Positions 24,697 through 32,133 of a stretch of DNA of 34,181 nucleotides are shown piece after piece (the first letter of the stretch is position 1; every line of letters starts with the position of its first letter). Position numbers and translations under genes: made by a program. The notes beneath the pieces were generated by a model. It searched no databases. It was given only the letters and a program-made list of their open reading frames with translations, and was not told where the DNA came from. This DNA comes from Leptospiraceae bacterium. GTDB taxonomy: Bacteria > Spirochaetota > Leptospiria > Leptospirales > Leptospiraceae. The DNA lies in the NCBI GenBank assembly GCA_017996175.1, contig JAGOHK010000047.1, positions 1 through 34,181 of the forward strand, read 5' to 3'.

Positions 24697-25497
24697 TCAA
24701 CACAGTACCTCTAAAATTTTCATCGCCTGACTAATTTGTCTCACATCATGCGTGCGGATAAAGTCTATTTTCTGCTGGTAAAGAAAAATTTCTACTGCTA
24801 AAGTTCCTGCACCTCTCTCTTTTGGCGGAATTCCTCCAAGTAGATTTCCGATGAATGATTTACGTGAGACAGAAACCATTACTCTACCAAATCGTTTTTT
24901 GAATTCGGAAATATTTTTTAATACTTCTATGCTAAGTAATGGATCAGCACCAAGGAATAATCCCATCCCCGGATCGAAAATTAATTTACTTTCTGGAACG
25001 CCTATTCGTTGTAATTCCCCGATTTTGAAATCAAAAAATTTGTAAATCGAATCCATAATGGTATTCGGAGTTAAATTTGACTTAGCCTCTGCTAAATCTC
25101 CATTATGGTGAGAATACATTAAAATTAACTCTGGAAGTAAATCCTTATTTGCCGCAAGTATTTCTAGAGATTCTTTGTCTCGAAAAGAATTAATACAATT
25201 AATATAATCAACTTTTGCCTCAATAGATTTTTGGATGACATAAGGTTTGTAAGTATCTACCGAAATTTTATAACCTGTAGATTGAAAACGTTTAATGAGC
25301 GCCGACATTCGATTCCATTCTAATTCAGGTTCAATTTGAATCGCATTTACATTCGAGGACTGTGCACTTATATCAATCACAAATGCTCCCGTTTGCATCA
25401 GTTCCTTCCCTTTTTCCTCTGCCTTACCCTCGTCTAAAAACTCTCCGCCATCCGAAAAAGAGTCAGAAGTCATATTCAATATTCCGAAAACTATCAT
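24697..25497 (-). CDS. folP: Dihydropteroate synthase-like protein, divergent pABA loop
   Basis: The 266-residue protein has the frame of DHPS, which joins pABA to a pterin in folate synthesis. Recognisable blocks are FGILNMTSDSFSDGGEF, SVDTYKP, DYINCINS, LIFDPGMG, VSVSRKSFIG and FIRTHDV, so the pterin/phosphate set (D, N, D, K, R) is kept. Two changes stand out: the pABA loop normally DxGGESTRPG reads DISAQSSNV, losing the threonine, arginine and proline, and the usual IND is INC. It may be a divergent DHPS with changed sulfonamide response, or a DHPS-like enzyme of another pathway. Its start at 25497 lies close to the divergent peptidase gene. No other folate gene is in the window. Confidence 0.75.
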   Translation of the reverse strand: MIVFGILNMTSDSFSDGGEFLDEGKAEEKGKELMQTGAFVIDISAQSSNVNAIQIEPELEWNRMSALIKRFQSTGYKISVDTYKPYVIQKSIEAKVDYINCINSFRDKESLEILAANKDLLPELILMYSHHNGDLAEAKSNLTPNTIMDSIYKFFDFKIGELQRIGVPESKLIFDPGMGLFLGADPLLSIEVLKNISEFKKRFGRVMVSVSRKSFIGNLLGGIPPKERGAGTLAVEIFLYQQKIDFIRTHDVRQISQAMKILEVLC

Positions 25498-25592
25498 AGA
25501 GTTTCATATTATTTAAAATGGAAATTTTTTGTATTGAAAAAAAAACTAATCTCATATTCTTGTCAGTAAAAATTTATTTCGGGAAAAAATCA

Positions 25593-26774
25593 GTGAATCC
25601 TTCGACGAAACCAACCCAGAATGTTCTTATTTCAAAGGCTCAAAATATATCATATCCTCTCGTTGTATTTTGCATGATTCTTTCTAGCTCACTTTGGGCT
25701 GACCGAAAAGCTGCAAGGTTAGTAGAATTCGCAAAGAAAAAGCCAGCCGCCAAGTCATTGACAAGTTTGTCTTCTCATTCCGCTCCTAAAAAAATTGCCC
25801 GCTTAGTTGAGTTTACAAAAAAGAAACCTACTTCTAAATCTTATAAACCAAGTAAAACTCCTATCCCTGTTGCCTCAAATAGTCCAACAAAAACAGAAGA
25901 GCCCGAAAAACCACAAATTACAAATATAGAGCGTGTTTATGAAGGAAAAGAATACGTTGTAAAAATTCGTGCCCGAAAATTTAAACAGGGTGAATTAATG
26001 TATGTAAGGTTACTGGCAAATAGCCCCGGTGTAGACTTAGCTCAATTACAAAAATACAATCTATTTTGGATGAAGAAAAAAGTAGAAATGTTTGTTCTAA
26101 ACAATGAATATATGGGTTTTGTTCCGATTCATCCCGAGCTGAGTCCAGGAACTTATGATCTAGAAATTAGAACTGATGAAAAAGCAGAGACTTACAAAGT
26201 TTGTCCAGTGCAAATTGAAGCAAATAAATTTAAAGAAACAAGAGTTACTGAAACACTAAGATTGCCTAAACGATTTGCTCCCAAAAAAGGTGGGGTAGGT
26301 CCGATTAAATTTATTCTAGAATGTGAAAAATTAAAACGAGCCGCTTTTCAATCTGAAACAGTTCCATTCTTTACGCAAAATTTCCATTTGCCGGCGAAAA
26401 TAAAAAAGATAACCAGTAACTTCTATGCACGCAGAAATTATTTTACTAAAAAAGGAAAACCTCACGGTGGCATTGATATTCGCGGTGCATCTGGAGATCC
26501 AATTCATGCAATCCAAGATGGAAAAGTTGTAATCTCTCGCCCAATGTACTTCGAGGGGATATTCACTGTTATAGACCACGGCTCTAAGATTTTTTCTCTC
26601 TATATGCACCAGTCCGAAACTCTAGTGCATGAAGGAGAAACTGTTAAACGAGGACAGCTCATTGGAAAAATTGGTTCGACTGGAATGTCTACAGGTCCTC
26701 ATTTACATTTGGGCTTAAAGGTGGATAACGTCCTAGTAAACCCGATGTCCGTGATTCATCTCAAGATTTTTTAG
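25593..26774 (+). CDS. M23 (LytM-like) peptidase, secreted
   Basis: The protein (393 residues from GTG 25593) is a zinc metallopeptidase of family M23. The catalytic C-terminal domain has HGGID (H291, D295), SLYMHQS and HLHLG (H370, H372), a complete ligand set, so it likely cuts or remodels peptidoglycan. A hydrophobic stretch (about 18-33, ending SSLWA) is a signal peptide. After it come two copies of ARLVEF.KKKP..KS, beginning near residues 41 and 69, then a lysine/proline linker. An in-frame ATG at 25518 would put 25 residues before GTG 25593; that start is only 20 bases from folP and has no ribosome binding site, so I prefer 25593, weakly. The 3' end overlaps the Fur gene by 14 bases. 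Confidence 0.85.
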   Translation: MNPSTKPTQNVLISKAQNISYPLVVFCMILSSSLWADRKAARLVEFAKKKPAAKSLTSLSSHSAPKKIARLVEFTKKKPTSKSYKPSKTPIPVASNSPTKTEEPEKPQITNIERVYEGKEYVVKIRARKFKQGELMYVRLLANSPGVDLAQLQKYNLFWMKKKVEMFVLNNEYMGFVPIHPELSPGTYDLEIRTDEKAETYKVCPVQIEANKFKETRVTETLRLPKRFAPKKGGVGPIKFILECEKLKRAAFQSETVPFFTQNFHLPAKIKKITSNFYARRNYFTKKGKPHGGIDIRGASGDPIHAIQDGKVVISRPMYFEGIFTVIDHGSKIFSLYMHQSETLVHEGETVKRGQLIGKIGSTGMSTGPHLHLGLKVDNVLVNPMSVIHLKIF

Positions 26775-27258
26775 TTAGATATTCGCAGTCTGGTTTTTTC
26801 TGGCAAACTCCGTATATATTCAAGCGATGTCCCTGTATTGCAAAACCTTTGTCTGCGGCTACTCGTTGTTGCATCTCTTCTATTTCAGGGACTACAAATT
26901 CCACAATGCGTCCGCAGTCCGTACAGATAATATGGTCATGGTGCTCATGCCCTACAATATGTTCATAGTATTTGAAGTCCTTTCCGAAATCATGTTCTGC
27001 TAAAAGTTTTGCTTCTACCATGATACTTAGAATTCTATAAATCGTAGCTTTTGAAATTTCATCCCGATGGTCTTTGAGTAACTCCAAGAGGCTATCTGCT
27101 GTAAAATGCTGGTGAATGGAAAAAATCGTTTCTGCCACTAGCATTCTCTGAGAGGTAACTTTTAAATCTTTCTTCTTTAGAAATTCATTAAAAATTTCCA
27201 TCTCACTAGCGACTTCAGGATTATGGAGCGATTTATCGTGTGGATTTTTTTTGTTCAT
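26761..27258 (-). CDS. fur: Fur-family metalloregulator
   Basis: The 165-residue protein has the Fur winged helix (about 20-100: LKVTSQRMLVAETIF, ISKATIYRILSIM) and the dimer/metal domain with HEHHDHIICTDCGRIVEF. CTDC is one half of the structural zinc site; the second half, usually CxxC, is CQKKPDC. The residue after IV in CGRIVEF is glutamate, as in Fur, rather than aspartate as in PerR, so iron is more likely than peroxide as the signal, but Fur/PerR/Zur subtype is not sure. The start (27258) overlaps the stop of the upstream oxidoreductase as ATGA, and the 3' end overlaps the convergent peptidase gene by 14 bases. Spirochaetal Fur-family members often act on oxidative stress. Confidence 0.88.
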   Translation of the reverse strand: MNKKNPHDKSLHNPEVASEMEIFNEFLKKKDLKVTSQRMLVAETIFSIHQHFTADSLLELLKDHRDEISKATIYRILSIMVEAKLLAEHDFGKDFKYYEHIVGHEHHDHIICTDCGRIVEFVVPEIEEMQQRVAADKGFAIQGHRLNIYGVCQKKPDCEYLTKKS

Positions 27259-28223
27259 GGCAATAAAATTGTCTTCCCGTAAGTTTTTCTTGTTCCCACT
27301 TCCCTGAGTGCTCTAGGGGCATCTTTGAGAGGATACGTCTTGTAAACCAATGGTTTTACTTTTCCCTGTGTGTACCATTCATTTAATTGACTTACACATT
27401 TTTGGATTTGATCGGGGTGATCATTTTGGTATAAATTCCAATAAACTCCCATTACACTTATATTATTGAGTAAAAGCATATTAACCGCTAAAGTTGGAAT
27501 TCTTCCACTCGTAAATCCTACTACCACAATTCGACCTTCGAAGTTTGTGCATAGAATTGATTTATCAAAAGCATCTCCGCCAACAGGATCAATCACAACG
27601 TCTACTCCACCGTATTCTTTTCGAATTTTTTTAGACCAAGTGGCTTCGTTGTAATTTAGTGCAAGATCGGCTCCTAGATTTCGAATTACTTCTAGTTTTT
27701 CTTCACTCCCAGCAGTTGCATAAACCTTAGCACCTAACGCTTTTCCGATTTGAATCGCAGAGCTTCCTATTCCACCAGCACCAGCGTGGACTAACATAGT
27801 TTCCCCTGCCTGTAATTTCGCTCTCACTACGATTGCAAAGTAAGAAGATTGGTAGGTGACAATAAATCCTGCCGCTTCTTCAAAGCTCATCCCTTCAGGC
27901 ATCGGATAAACACTCTTTTCCGCTATTGCTACTTTTTCTGCATAACCGCCTAACCAGCATAAGCCCATCGCTTTGTCGCCTACTTTCCATTTTGTGACAC
28001 CTTCACCCACCGCAGAAATGATTCCCGCTACTTCGATCCCTGGAGAAAAGGGACGTTTAGGTCGCATTTGGTATTTGCCCTGAATTAAAAGCATATCTGG
28101 GAAATTCATTCCACTTGCTTTAATATCCATTACTACTTCCCCAGCTTTGGGAGTTGGGTCATCCACATCTTTATAAACGAGTTCTTCTGGCTCGCACCAA
28201 TTTTCTGCTACGTATGCTTTCAT
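27255..28223 (-). CDS. NAD(P)H:quinone oxidoreductase-like (zeta-crystallin/MDR)
   Basis: The 322-residue enzyme belongs to the medium-chain dehydrogenase/reductase superfamily, quinone-oxidoreductase branch. The N-terminal GroES-like domain has GVTKWKVGDKAMGLCWLGGY; the nucleotide fold has VHAGAGGIGSSAIQIGKALG and DVVIDPVGGDAF. The zinc-binding cysteine cluster of alcohol dehydrogenases is missing, as expected for the QOR group. It would reduce quinones or enones with NADPH. It precedes and overlaps the Fur gene by four bases, so one mRNA likely makes both: the enzyme may be co-regulated with metal or redox stress. Start at 28223 follows GAACTTGAATAT, a poor ribosome binding site. Confidence 0.9.
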   Translation of the reverse strand: MKAYVAENWCEPEELVYKDVDDPTPKAGEVVMDIKASGMNFPDMLLIQGKYQMRPKRPFSPGIEVAGIISAVGEGVTKWKVGDKAMGLCWLGGYAEKVAIAEKSVYPMPEGMSFEEAAGFIVTYQSSYFAIVVRAKLQAGETMLVHAGAGGIGSSAIQIGKALGAKVYATAGSEEKLEVIRNLGADLALNYNEATWSKKIRKEYGGVDVVIDPVGGDAFDKSILCTNFEGRIVVVGFTSGRIPTLAVNMLLLNNISVMGVYWNLYQNDHPDQIQKCVSQLNEWYTQGKVKPLVYKTYPLKDAPRALREVGTRKTYGKTILLP

Positions 28224-28285
28224 ATATTCAAGTTCAACAAGGTAGGAGTTTTTTTAAAATCTTTTTTTATTAATTGGGGACATTC

Positions 28286-28314
28286 TTGTAACATCTTTAC
28301 GTGGTACTGATAAT
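28286..28314 (+). promoter_or_regulatory. Sigma-70-type promoter for the acyltransferase gene
   Basis: TTGTAA (28286-28291) and GATAAT (28309-28314) lie 17 bases apart, the ideal spacing, and 23 bases before ATG 28338. An AGGAG ribosome binding site follows (TAGGAGTCCACACT). The short leader supports this assignment. Confidence 0.65.
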
Positions 28315-28337
28315 AACAAGAAATAGGAGTCCACACT

Positions 28338-29117
28338 ATGGCGATTAGCATTATCAATAAAAAACAGGGAATTGAAAGAAAGTTAGAAGTCCGTTTAGCG
28401 GAAAATCAATACGAAATTGAACAAACTCTCGCTCTACGTTATAATGTTTTTAATTTAGAAATGGGGGAAGGATTACCCGAATCCAGACAATCTCAAAAAG
28501 ATCGAGATGAATATGACTATTATTACGATCACTTGATTGTAAAAGATGAGACCAATGATAAAATAGTGGGAACCTATCGAATTCTAAAACGCTCTGCTGC
28601 CCGCCAGAATATTGGGTTTTATTCCGAAAATGAATTTGATCTGAAAAAAATCTATGACTTCAAGGAAGAAGTCGCAGAGGTAGGTAGAAGTTGCGTCCAC
28701 CAAGATTACCGAGATGGCTCTGTGATTTCTCTTCTCTGGTCTGGATTCGGAGAATACATGTTGCAAAATAATATTCGTTATTTAATGGGCTGTGGCTCAA
28801 TTCATTCTACAGATCCAATCGCGGCATCTCAGGCTTATGCATATTTACGAGAAAATGATGCACTAACAAGCGATGAATTGGGAGTAACCCCATACCCATC
28901 TCATATTCTAGAAGGATTTGATCCGAATTATGTAATCGACGATTTAAAATCTATTACTAAAACAATTCCTCCGATTATAAAAGGTTACGTCAGACTTGGT
29001 GCTAAGATTTGCGGTTATCCAGCATTAGACCGAGTATTTGGAACTACAGATGTATTTGTGTTATTTGATAGAAAAGAAATAGACACTCGTTATGGTAAAC
29101 ATTATATAAAGGAATAA
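28338..29117 (+). CDS. OlsB-like GNAT acyltransferase (Acetyltransf_5)
   Basis: The 259-residue protein fits the GNAT-fold Acetyltransf_5 family that includes OlsB, the N-acyltransferase making lyso-ornithine lipid from acyl-ACP and ornithine. Visible features are RLAENQYEIEQTLALRYNVF (the N-terminal block), DHLIV, IVGTYRILKR, EVGRSCVHQDYRDG and LLWSGFGEYM. It keeps the normal length of 240-300. The partner OlsA acyltransferase is absent nearby, so the product could be lyso-ornithine lipid or another acyl-amino acid; related proteins are also annotated as hemolysin-like. The AGGAG ribosome binding site and a good promoter precede ATG 28338. The toxin-antitoxin pair follows. Confidence 0.8.
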   Translation: MAISIINKKQGIERKLEVRLAENQYEIEQTLALRYNVFNLEMGEGLPESRQSQKDRDEYDYYYDHLIVKDETNDKIVGTYRILKRSAARQNIGFYSENEFDLKKIYDFKEEVAEVGRSCVHQDYRDGSVISLLWSGFGEYMLQNNIRYLMGCGSIHSTDPIAASQAYAYLRENDALTSDELGVTPYPSHILEGFDPNYVIDDLKSITKTIPPIIKGYVRLGAKICGYPALDRVFGTTDVFVLFDRKEIDTRYGKHYIKE

Positions 29118-29162
29118 TCTGGATTTTTTAAGAGTCCCTATTGGTGATTCTATCTTTTATTG

Positions 29163-29206
29163 TTGACAATTGTCGAGAATGTTGTCTAATTGACTAGACT
29201 GACTAG
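29163..29206 (+). promoter_or_regulatory. Promoter and likely autoregulatory operator of the toxin-antitoxin pair
   Basis: TTGACA (29163-29168) and TCTAAT (29185-29190) are separated by 16 bases. The -35 box is overlapped by the perfect palindrome GACAATTGTC (29165-29174). Just after the -10 the unit GACTAG repeats at 29192-29197 and 29201-29206. Phd-type antitoxins bind such sites to repress their own operon; that this is the operator is inferred. GGAGG at 29211-29215 is a strong ribosome binding site for the antitoxin. Confidence 0.65.
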
Positions 29207-29221
29207 TTTAGGAGGATTATT

Positions 29222-29473
29222 ATGAATATGACATCTGCCTGGCAATTACAAGATGCAAAGAGCAAGTTTAGCGAGTTGGTAGAATCTGCTCTTTCTAAAG
29301 GTCCTCAACTCGTAACAAAGAGAGGAATTAACTCGGTAGTTGTAATTTCTATGGAAGAATTCAACCGCTTGAAAAAACCTAAAGGCGACTTGGTTTCCTT
29401 TTTTAATAAAGCTCCTAAGATTGATCTAGATACAGAGCGCAAAAAAGATATGGATCGCTCTATCGCTTTATGA
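29222..29473 (+). CDS. Phd/YefM-family antitoxin
   Basis: The 83-residue protein has the N-terminal Phd/YefM DNA-binding fold (WQLQDAKSKFSELVESAL, then PQLVTKRGINSVVVIS and MEEFNRLKK), followed by a charged C-terminal tail (DTERKKDMDRS) that would bind and neutralise the toxin. The pairing of a Phd antitoxin with a PIN toxin is a common hybrid arrangement. Its stop overlaps the toxin start (ATGA, 29470-29473), so the two are translationally coupled with antitoxin first. A strong GGAGG and a palindromic promoter region precede it. Confidence 0.92.
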   Translation: MNMTSAWQLQDAKSKFSELVESALSKGPQLVTKRGINSVVVISMEEFNRLKKPKGDLVSFFNKAPKIDLDTERKKDMDRSIAL

Positions 29474-29886
29474 AGTATTTACTCGATACTTGTTTTATCT
29501 CGGAGTTAATCAAAAGTAAACCCAATGTTGGAGTTTTGAACTGGCTAGAAGACAAAGAGGAATCTACGCTTTATCTAAGTGCTCTAACTCTAGGCGAAAT
29601 CAAAAAAGGAATTTCAAAATTACCTGATTCCAAAAAGAAGAAAGATTTAACAAAATGGCTTACTGAATTAGAAAAACGATTTGAAGATAGAATTATTTCC
29701 ATTGATCCAGATATTTCTTTAAAATGGGGTTTAGTCCAAGGAGAACTCGAACAAAACGGAAAATCCATGCCAACTATTGATGCGTTAATTGCTTGCAGTG
29801 CGTTAGTTCACAACCTTACAGTAATTACTCACAATGCAAAAGATATAAAGCGAAGCAAAGTAGAAGTATTTGACCCTTGGGAATAA
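29470..29886 (+). CDS. vapC: VapC-like PIN-domain ribonuclease toxin
   Basis: The 138-residue protein is a single PIN domain with the acidic metal-binding residues D6 (YLLDTCF), E43 (LTLGEIKKG) and D104 (TIDALIAC), with N122/D125 in THNAKDI at the fourth position. VapC toxins cut tRNA or rRNA to stop growth; the target here is unknown. All catalytic residues look intact, so the toxin is probably active. The gene is directly coupled to the antitoxin, and its stop is near the end of the convergent SpoIID-like gene. Confidence 0.93.
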   Translation: MKYLLDTCFISELIKSKPNVGVLNWLEDKEESTLYLSALTLGEIKKGISKLPDSKKKKDLTKWLTELEKRFEDRIISIDPDISLKWGLVQGELEQNGKSMPTIDALIACSALVHNLTVITHNAKDIKRSKVEVFDPWE

Positions 29887-29892
29887 TGGATA

Positions 29893-31056
29893 TTATTCTA
29901 CTATTACTGTCTCTGGAAAATAAAATTCTAATATTTCTTGGTAGGATTTGCCTTTATCCGCAAGATGTTTCGCTCCCCATTGGCAAAGTCCAATTCCATG
30001 ACCGAACCCGCGCCCTTTAAAGCTGTATCCGTTTTCGATTTTTTCTATGACGAACAAATTACTTTTAATTTTATTCCATCCATAAAGTCTACCAGCACGA
30101 CTAAAAAAACTAGCAATCGGAATAGACTTTTTCTCGCCCGATTGATTTGCATACTCTAAACTTTTTACTCGCCTGTCTTGTAATTCTGTAACAAGGGAAA
30201 TAATATGTTCTTCTTTTAGAATTGTTTCTATTTCTGAATTGGAAAAATTTGTTTCCCATGAAAACTGAGGGGAGTTTTTACAATTAGGCTCTTCTCCATC
30301 CAATCCTCTTTTGTAATGAGGAGAAATCGTATGACTAGACCAAAATACTTCCGGACCAGAAAGATCTCCTCCGCAGGTAGAATGAAAGTATCCGCTTATG
30401 GGGGAAGTTCCTATTAAAATTTTTTCAGGATGTAGAGATAATTTATTCGTATAACCTTTAAAATTCATACAATGAGTTAAATCGCAAAATGCATATCTTT
30501 TATCTGAGTGCCTTTTTTTCTCATTCGAAACATAACTTCGTACTGCAATTTCTTGTGCTGCAATGAGTTGAGTCTTTGCATTTTCCGTCGCAAAGTTATC
30601 GGCTAATAACAATATACCCAATTCAGAATAAGTGGCTGAGCTGATATATTCTTCGAATCGGATTTTTAAAACCAATAAAATCTTTTGGTCTTCTATGTAA
30701 AACTCCAACTCTCCCCTGTAAATTCGATTTATATTTTTTATTTTAGAAATCGAAATTGTAAATGGATTTTCCGAACGTAACAAGATTTGTTTCCCATGAA
30801 AATGCATTTTACCATTTGACACTTCTAAATTCTCATTTCGAATTTTTATTTTGTAAATTCCTTTCTTTAAAGTTTTGTCTTTTTCTTCTGAGAATATACG
30901 CGAATTATCCGCTACTTTTATTTCCATTTCGTCCAAAGTATATTTCGCCAATATACGTAATTTTACATTATCTTCAGATAATAATTCTTGTGTGTATAGA
31001 GACGCAATTAGCATCATAGTTTTGATTAAATTAAGAAAGTGATTAGGATAACGCAT
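29893..31056 (-). CDS. SpoIID/LytB-domain wall protein
   Basis: The 387-residue protein has a signal peptide (about 8-27), an N-terminal beta-rich region, and a SpoIID-like domain (about 140-385). Recognisable blocks are TQLIAAQEIAVRSYVSNEKK (the family's AAR.Y helix), YFHSTCGGDLSGPE and the C-terminal GRGFGHGIGLCQWGAKHLAD. SpoIID enzymes are lytic transglycosylases acting on peptide-free glycan, and relatives exist in non-sporulating bacteria. I could not verify the catalytic glutamate by eye. The next upstream gene, 12 bases away, encodes a penicillin-binding transpeptidase, so the pair may remodel peptidoglycan together. Confidence 0.85.
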   Translation of the reverse strand: MRYPNHFLNLIKTMMLIASLYTQELLSEDNVKLRILAKYTLDEMEIKVADNSRIFSEEKDKTLKKGIYKIKIRNENLEVSNGKMHFHGKQILLRSENPFTISISKIKNINRIYRGELEFYIEDQKILLVLKIRFEEYISSATYSELGILLLADNFATENAKTQLIAAQEIAVRSYVSNEKKRHSDKRYAFCDLTHCMNFKGYTNKLSLHPEKILIGTSPISGYFHSTCGGDLSGPEVFWSSHTISPHYKRGLDGEEPNCKNSPQFSWETNFSNSEIETILKEEHIISLVTELQDRRVKSLEYANQSGEKKSIPIASFFSRAGRLYGWNKIKSNLFVIEKIENGYSFKGRGFGHGIGLCQWGAKHLADKGKSYQEILEFYFPETVIVE

Positions 31057-31068
31057 TTGCTAACTTTT

Positions 31069-32094
31069 TCATAACAAGTTGAGGATAAGAGTAGATACTT
31101 CCATTGCTTCCTTTTTCCCACTTCCTTTTTCTATGAATACAACCAGCAAATATGGAGTATCCCCTTTTTGGAAATAAAGAATATTCCAACCGTGAGTCTG
31201 AAATTTTCCTCCATCTTGTGTGGGTGTTCCTGTTTTACCTCCTAGAATTTGGATACTTGTATTTTTGAGATGGAGATTTTTTAAAGTTCCTTCTGTAATT
31301 GTCAATCTTAGGGCTTCTTTTATTTGTCCTCTCAAGGTTTCTGAATAGGGAAATGGATATATTTTTTCAGGAGTTTCTCCTTTTAGAATCGGTTTTAGAA
31401 TCGGAGTCTCGGCAAAGATTGCTCCATAAATCTGTGCTAACTTTAGAGCGGTTACGGTTATTTTGCCTGCGTCGCCGATACTAGCAAGGGTAGATGTAAA
31501 TGGACTTCCATGTTCTTCTTTAGAAATAGGATGAATAGAAATCGGATCAAAAGATGCACCTGTTCCCTCATTTAACTTCCAGCTGTTTACAAGAGTACGG
31601 TAGAAAAAATCAGGATTTAAAGAAGCGAAGTGCAGATAATACGCATTACACGAAAGAGCAAGTGCTTTTGGGATTGTAATTTCTCCGTGTCCATTTGCTA
31701 CTGAACATCGAAAGTAATACTTACCCGACTTTTCATTTTGGATTAGATTAAATTTTTCTTTATCCTCAATTGTAAAATAATTCAAAGAAGGCTCTTCAAA
31801 TTTTCCATTGCAAGTAAAATTCTTTTCTAATGAAACATTGAATTTTTCTGGATTGGCAAGAAATACAAAAGAAGATAGAGTTTTTAGAATAGAACCCGCC
31901 GGAAGCTTTTTAGTAAATGCATTTTTCTTTGCGTAGGCATATTCTATTTTGCCGGAACTGGGACTGGTGATTAATGCAATGGTTCGATTGGACTTTTCCT
32001 TCTCCCAATTTTTTAAAGTTTTATTTAATTCGAATTCATCAAAGGAAAAAAGAGAAAACGGGAACAATAGAATTAACAACTGTAGGTGACGCAT
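31069..32094 (-). CDS. Penicillin-binding-type transpeptidase
   Basis: The 341-residue protein carries the three transpeptidase motifs in order: S68-I-L-K71 (SxxK), S148-C-N150 (SxN) and K287-T-G289 (KTG). A short signal peptide or anchor (LLILLFPFSLFSF) precedes them; there is no transglycosylase or PASTA domain. It is smaller than PBP2/FtsI and resembles an isolated class B transpeptidase domain, presumably acting on the wall from the periplasm. The ATG and first eight or nine codons lie within a 50-bp perfect palindrome (32071-32120); an AGGTGA inside the palindrome could serve as ribosome binding site. Which start is used is therefore uncertain. A SpoIID-like gene follows after 12 bases. 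Confidence 0.88.
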   Translation of the reverse strand: MRHLQLLILLFPFSLFSFDEFELNKTLKNWEKEKSNRTIALITSPSSGKIEYAYAKKNAFTKKLPAGSILKTLSSFVFLANPEKFNVSLEKNFTCNGKFEEPSLNYFTIEDKEKFNLIQNEKSGKYYFRCSVANGHGEITIPKALALSCNAYYLHFASLNPDFFYRTLVNSWKLNEGTGASFDPISIHPISKEEHGSPFTSTLASIGDAGKITVTALKLAQIYGAIFAETPILKPILKGETPEKIYPFPYSETLRGQIKEALRLTITEGTLKNLHLKNTSIQILGGKTGTPTQDGGKFQTHGWNILYFQKGDTPYLLVVFIEKGSGKKEAMEVSTLILNLL

Positions 32095-32120
32095 ATATGC
32101 GTCACCTACAGTTGTTAATT
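32071..32120. repeat. 50-bp perfect palindrome covering the transpeptidase start codon
   Basis: Positions 32071-32095 and 32096-32120 are exact reverse complements; the centre is GCATATATGC and each arm contains AACTGTAGGTGAC. The arm includes GTAG, the head sequence of many REP elements. It spans the end of the gap after the lipoprotein gene (stop at 32134) and the start codon (32092-32094) of the transpeptidase. In RNA it would fold into a very stable hairpin that could end transcription or hide the start. Confidence 0.92.
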
Positions 32121-32133
32121 ACTGCATGTAAAT

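Noticed and set aside
29881..29898. GAATAAT-GGAT-ATTATTC hairpin at the end of the toxin gene.
   Set aside because: Seven AT-rich base pairs and no T run; too weak to call a terminator.
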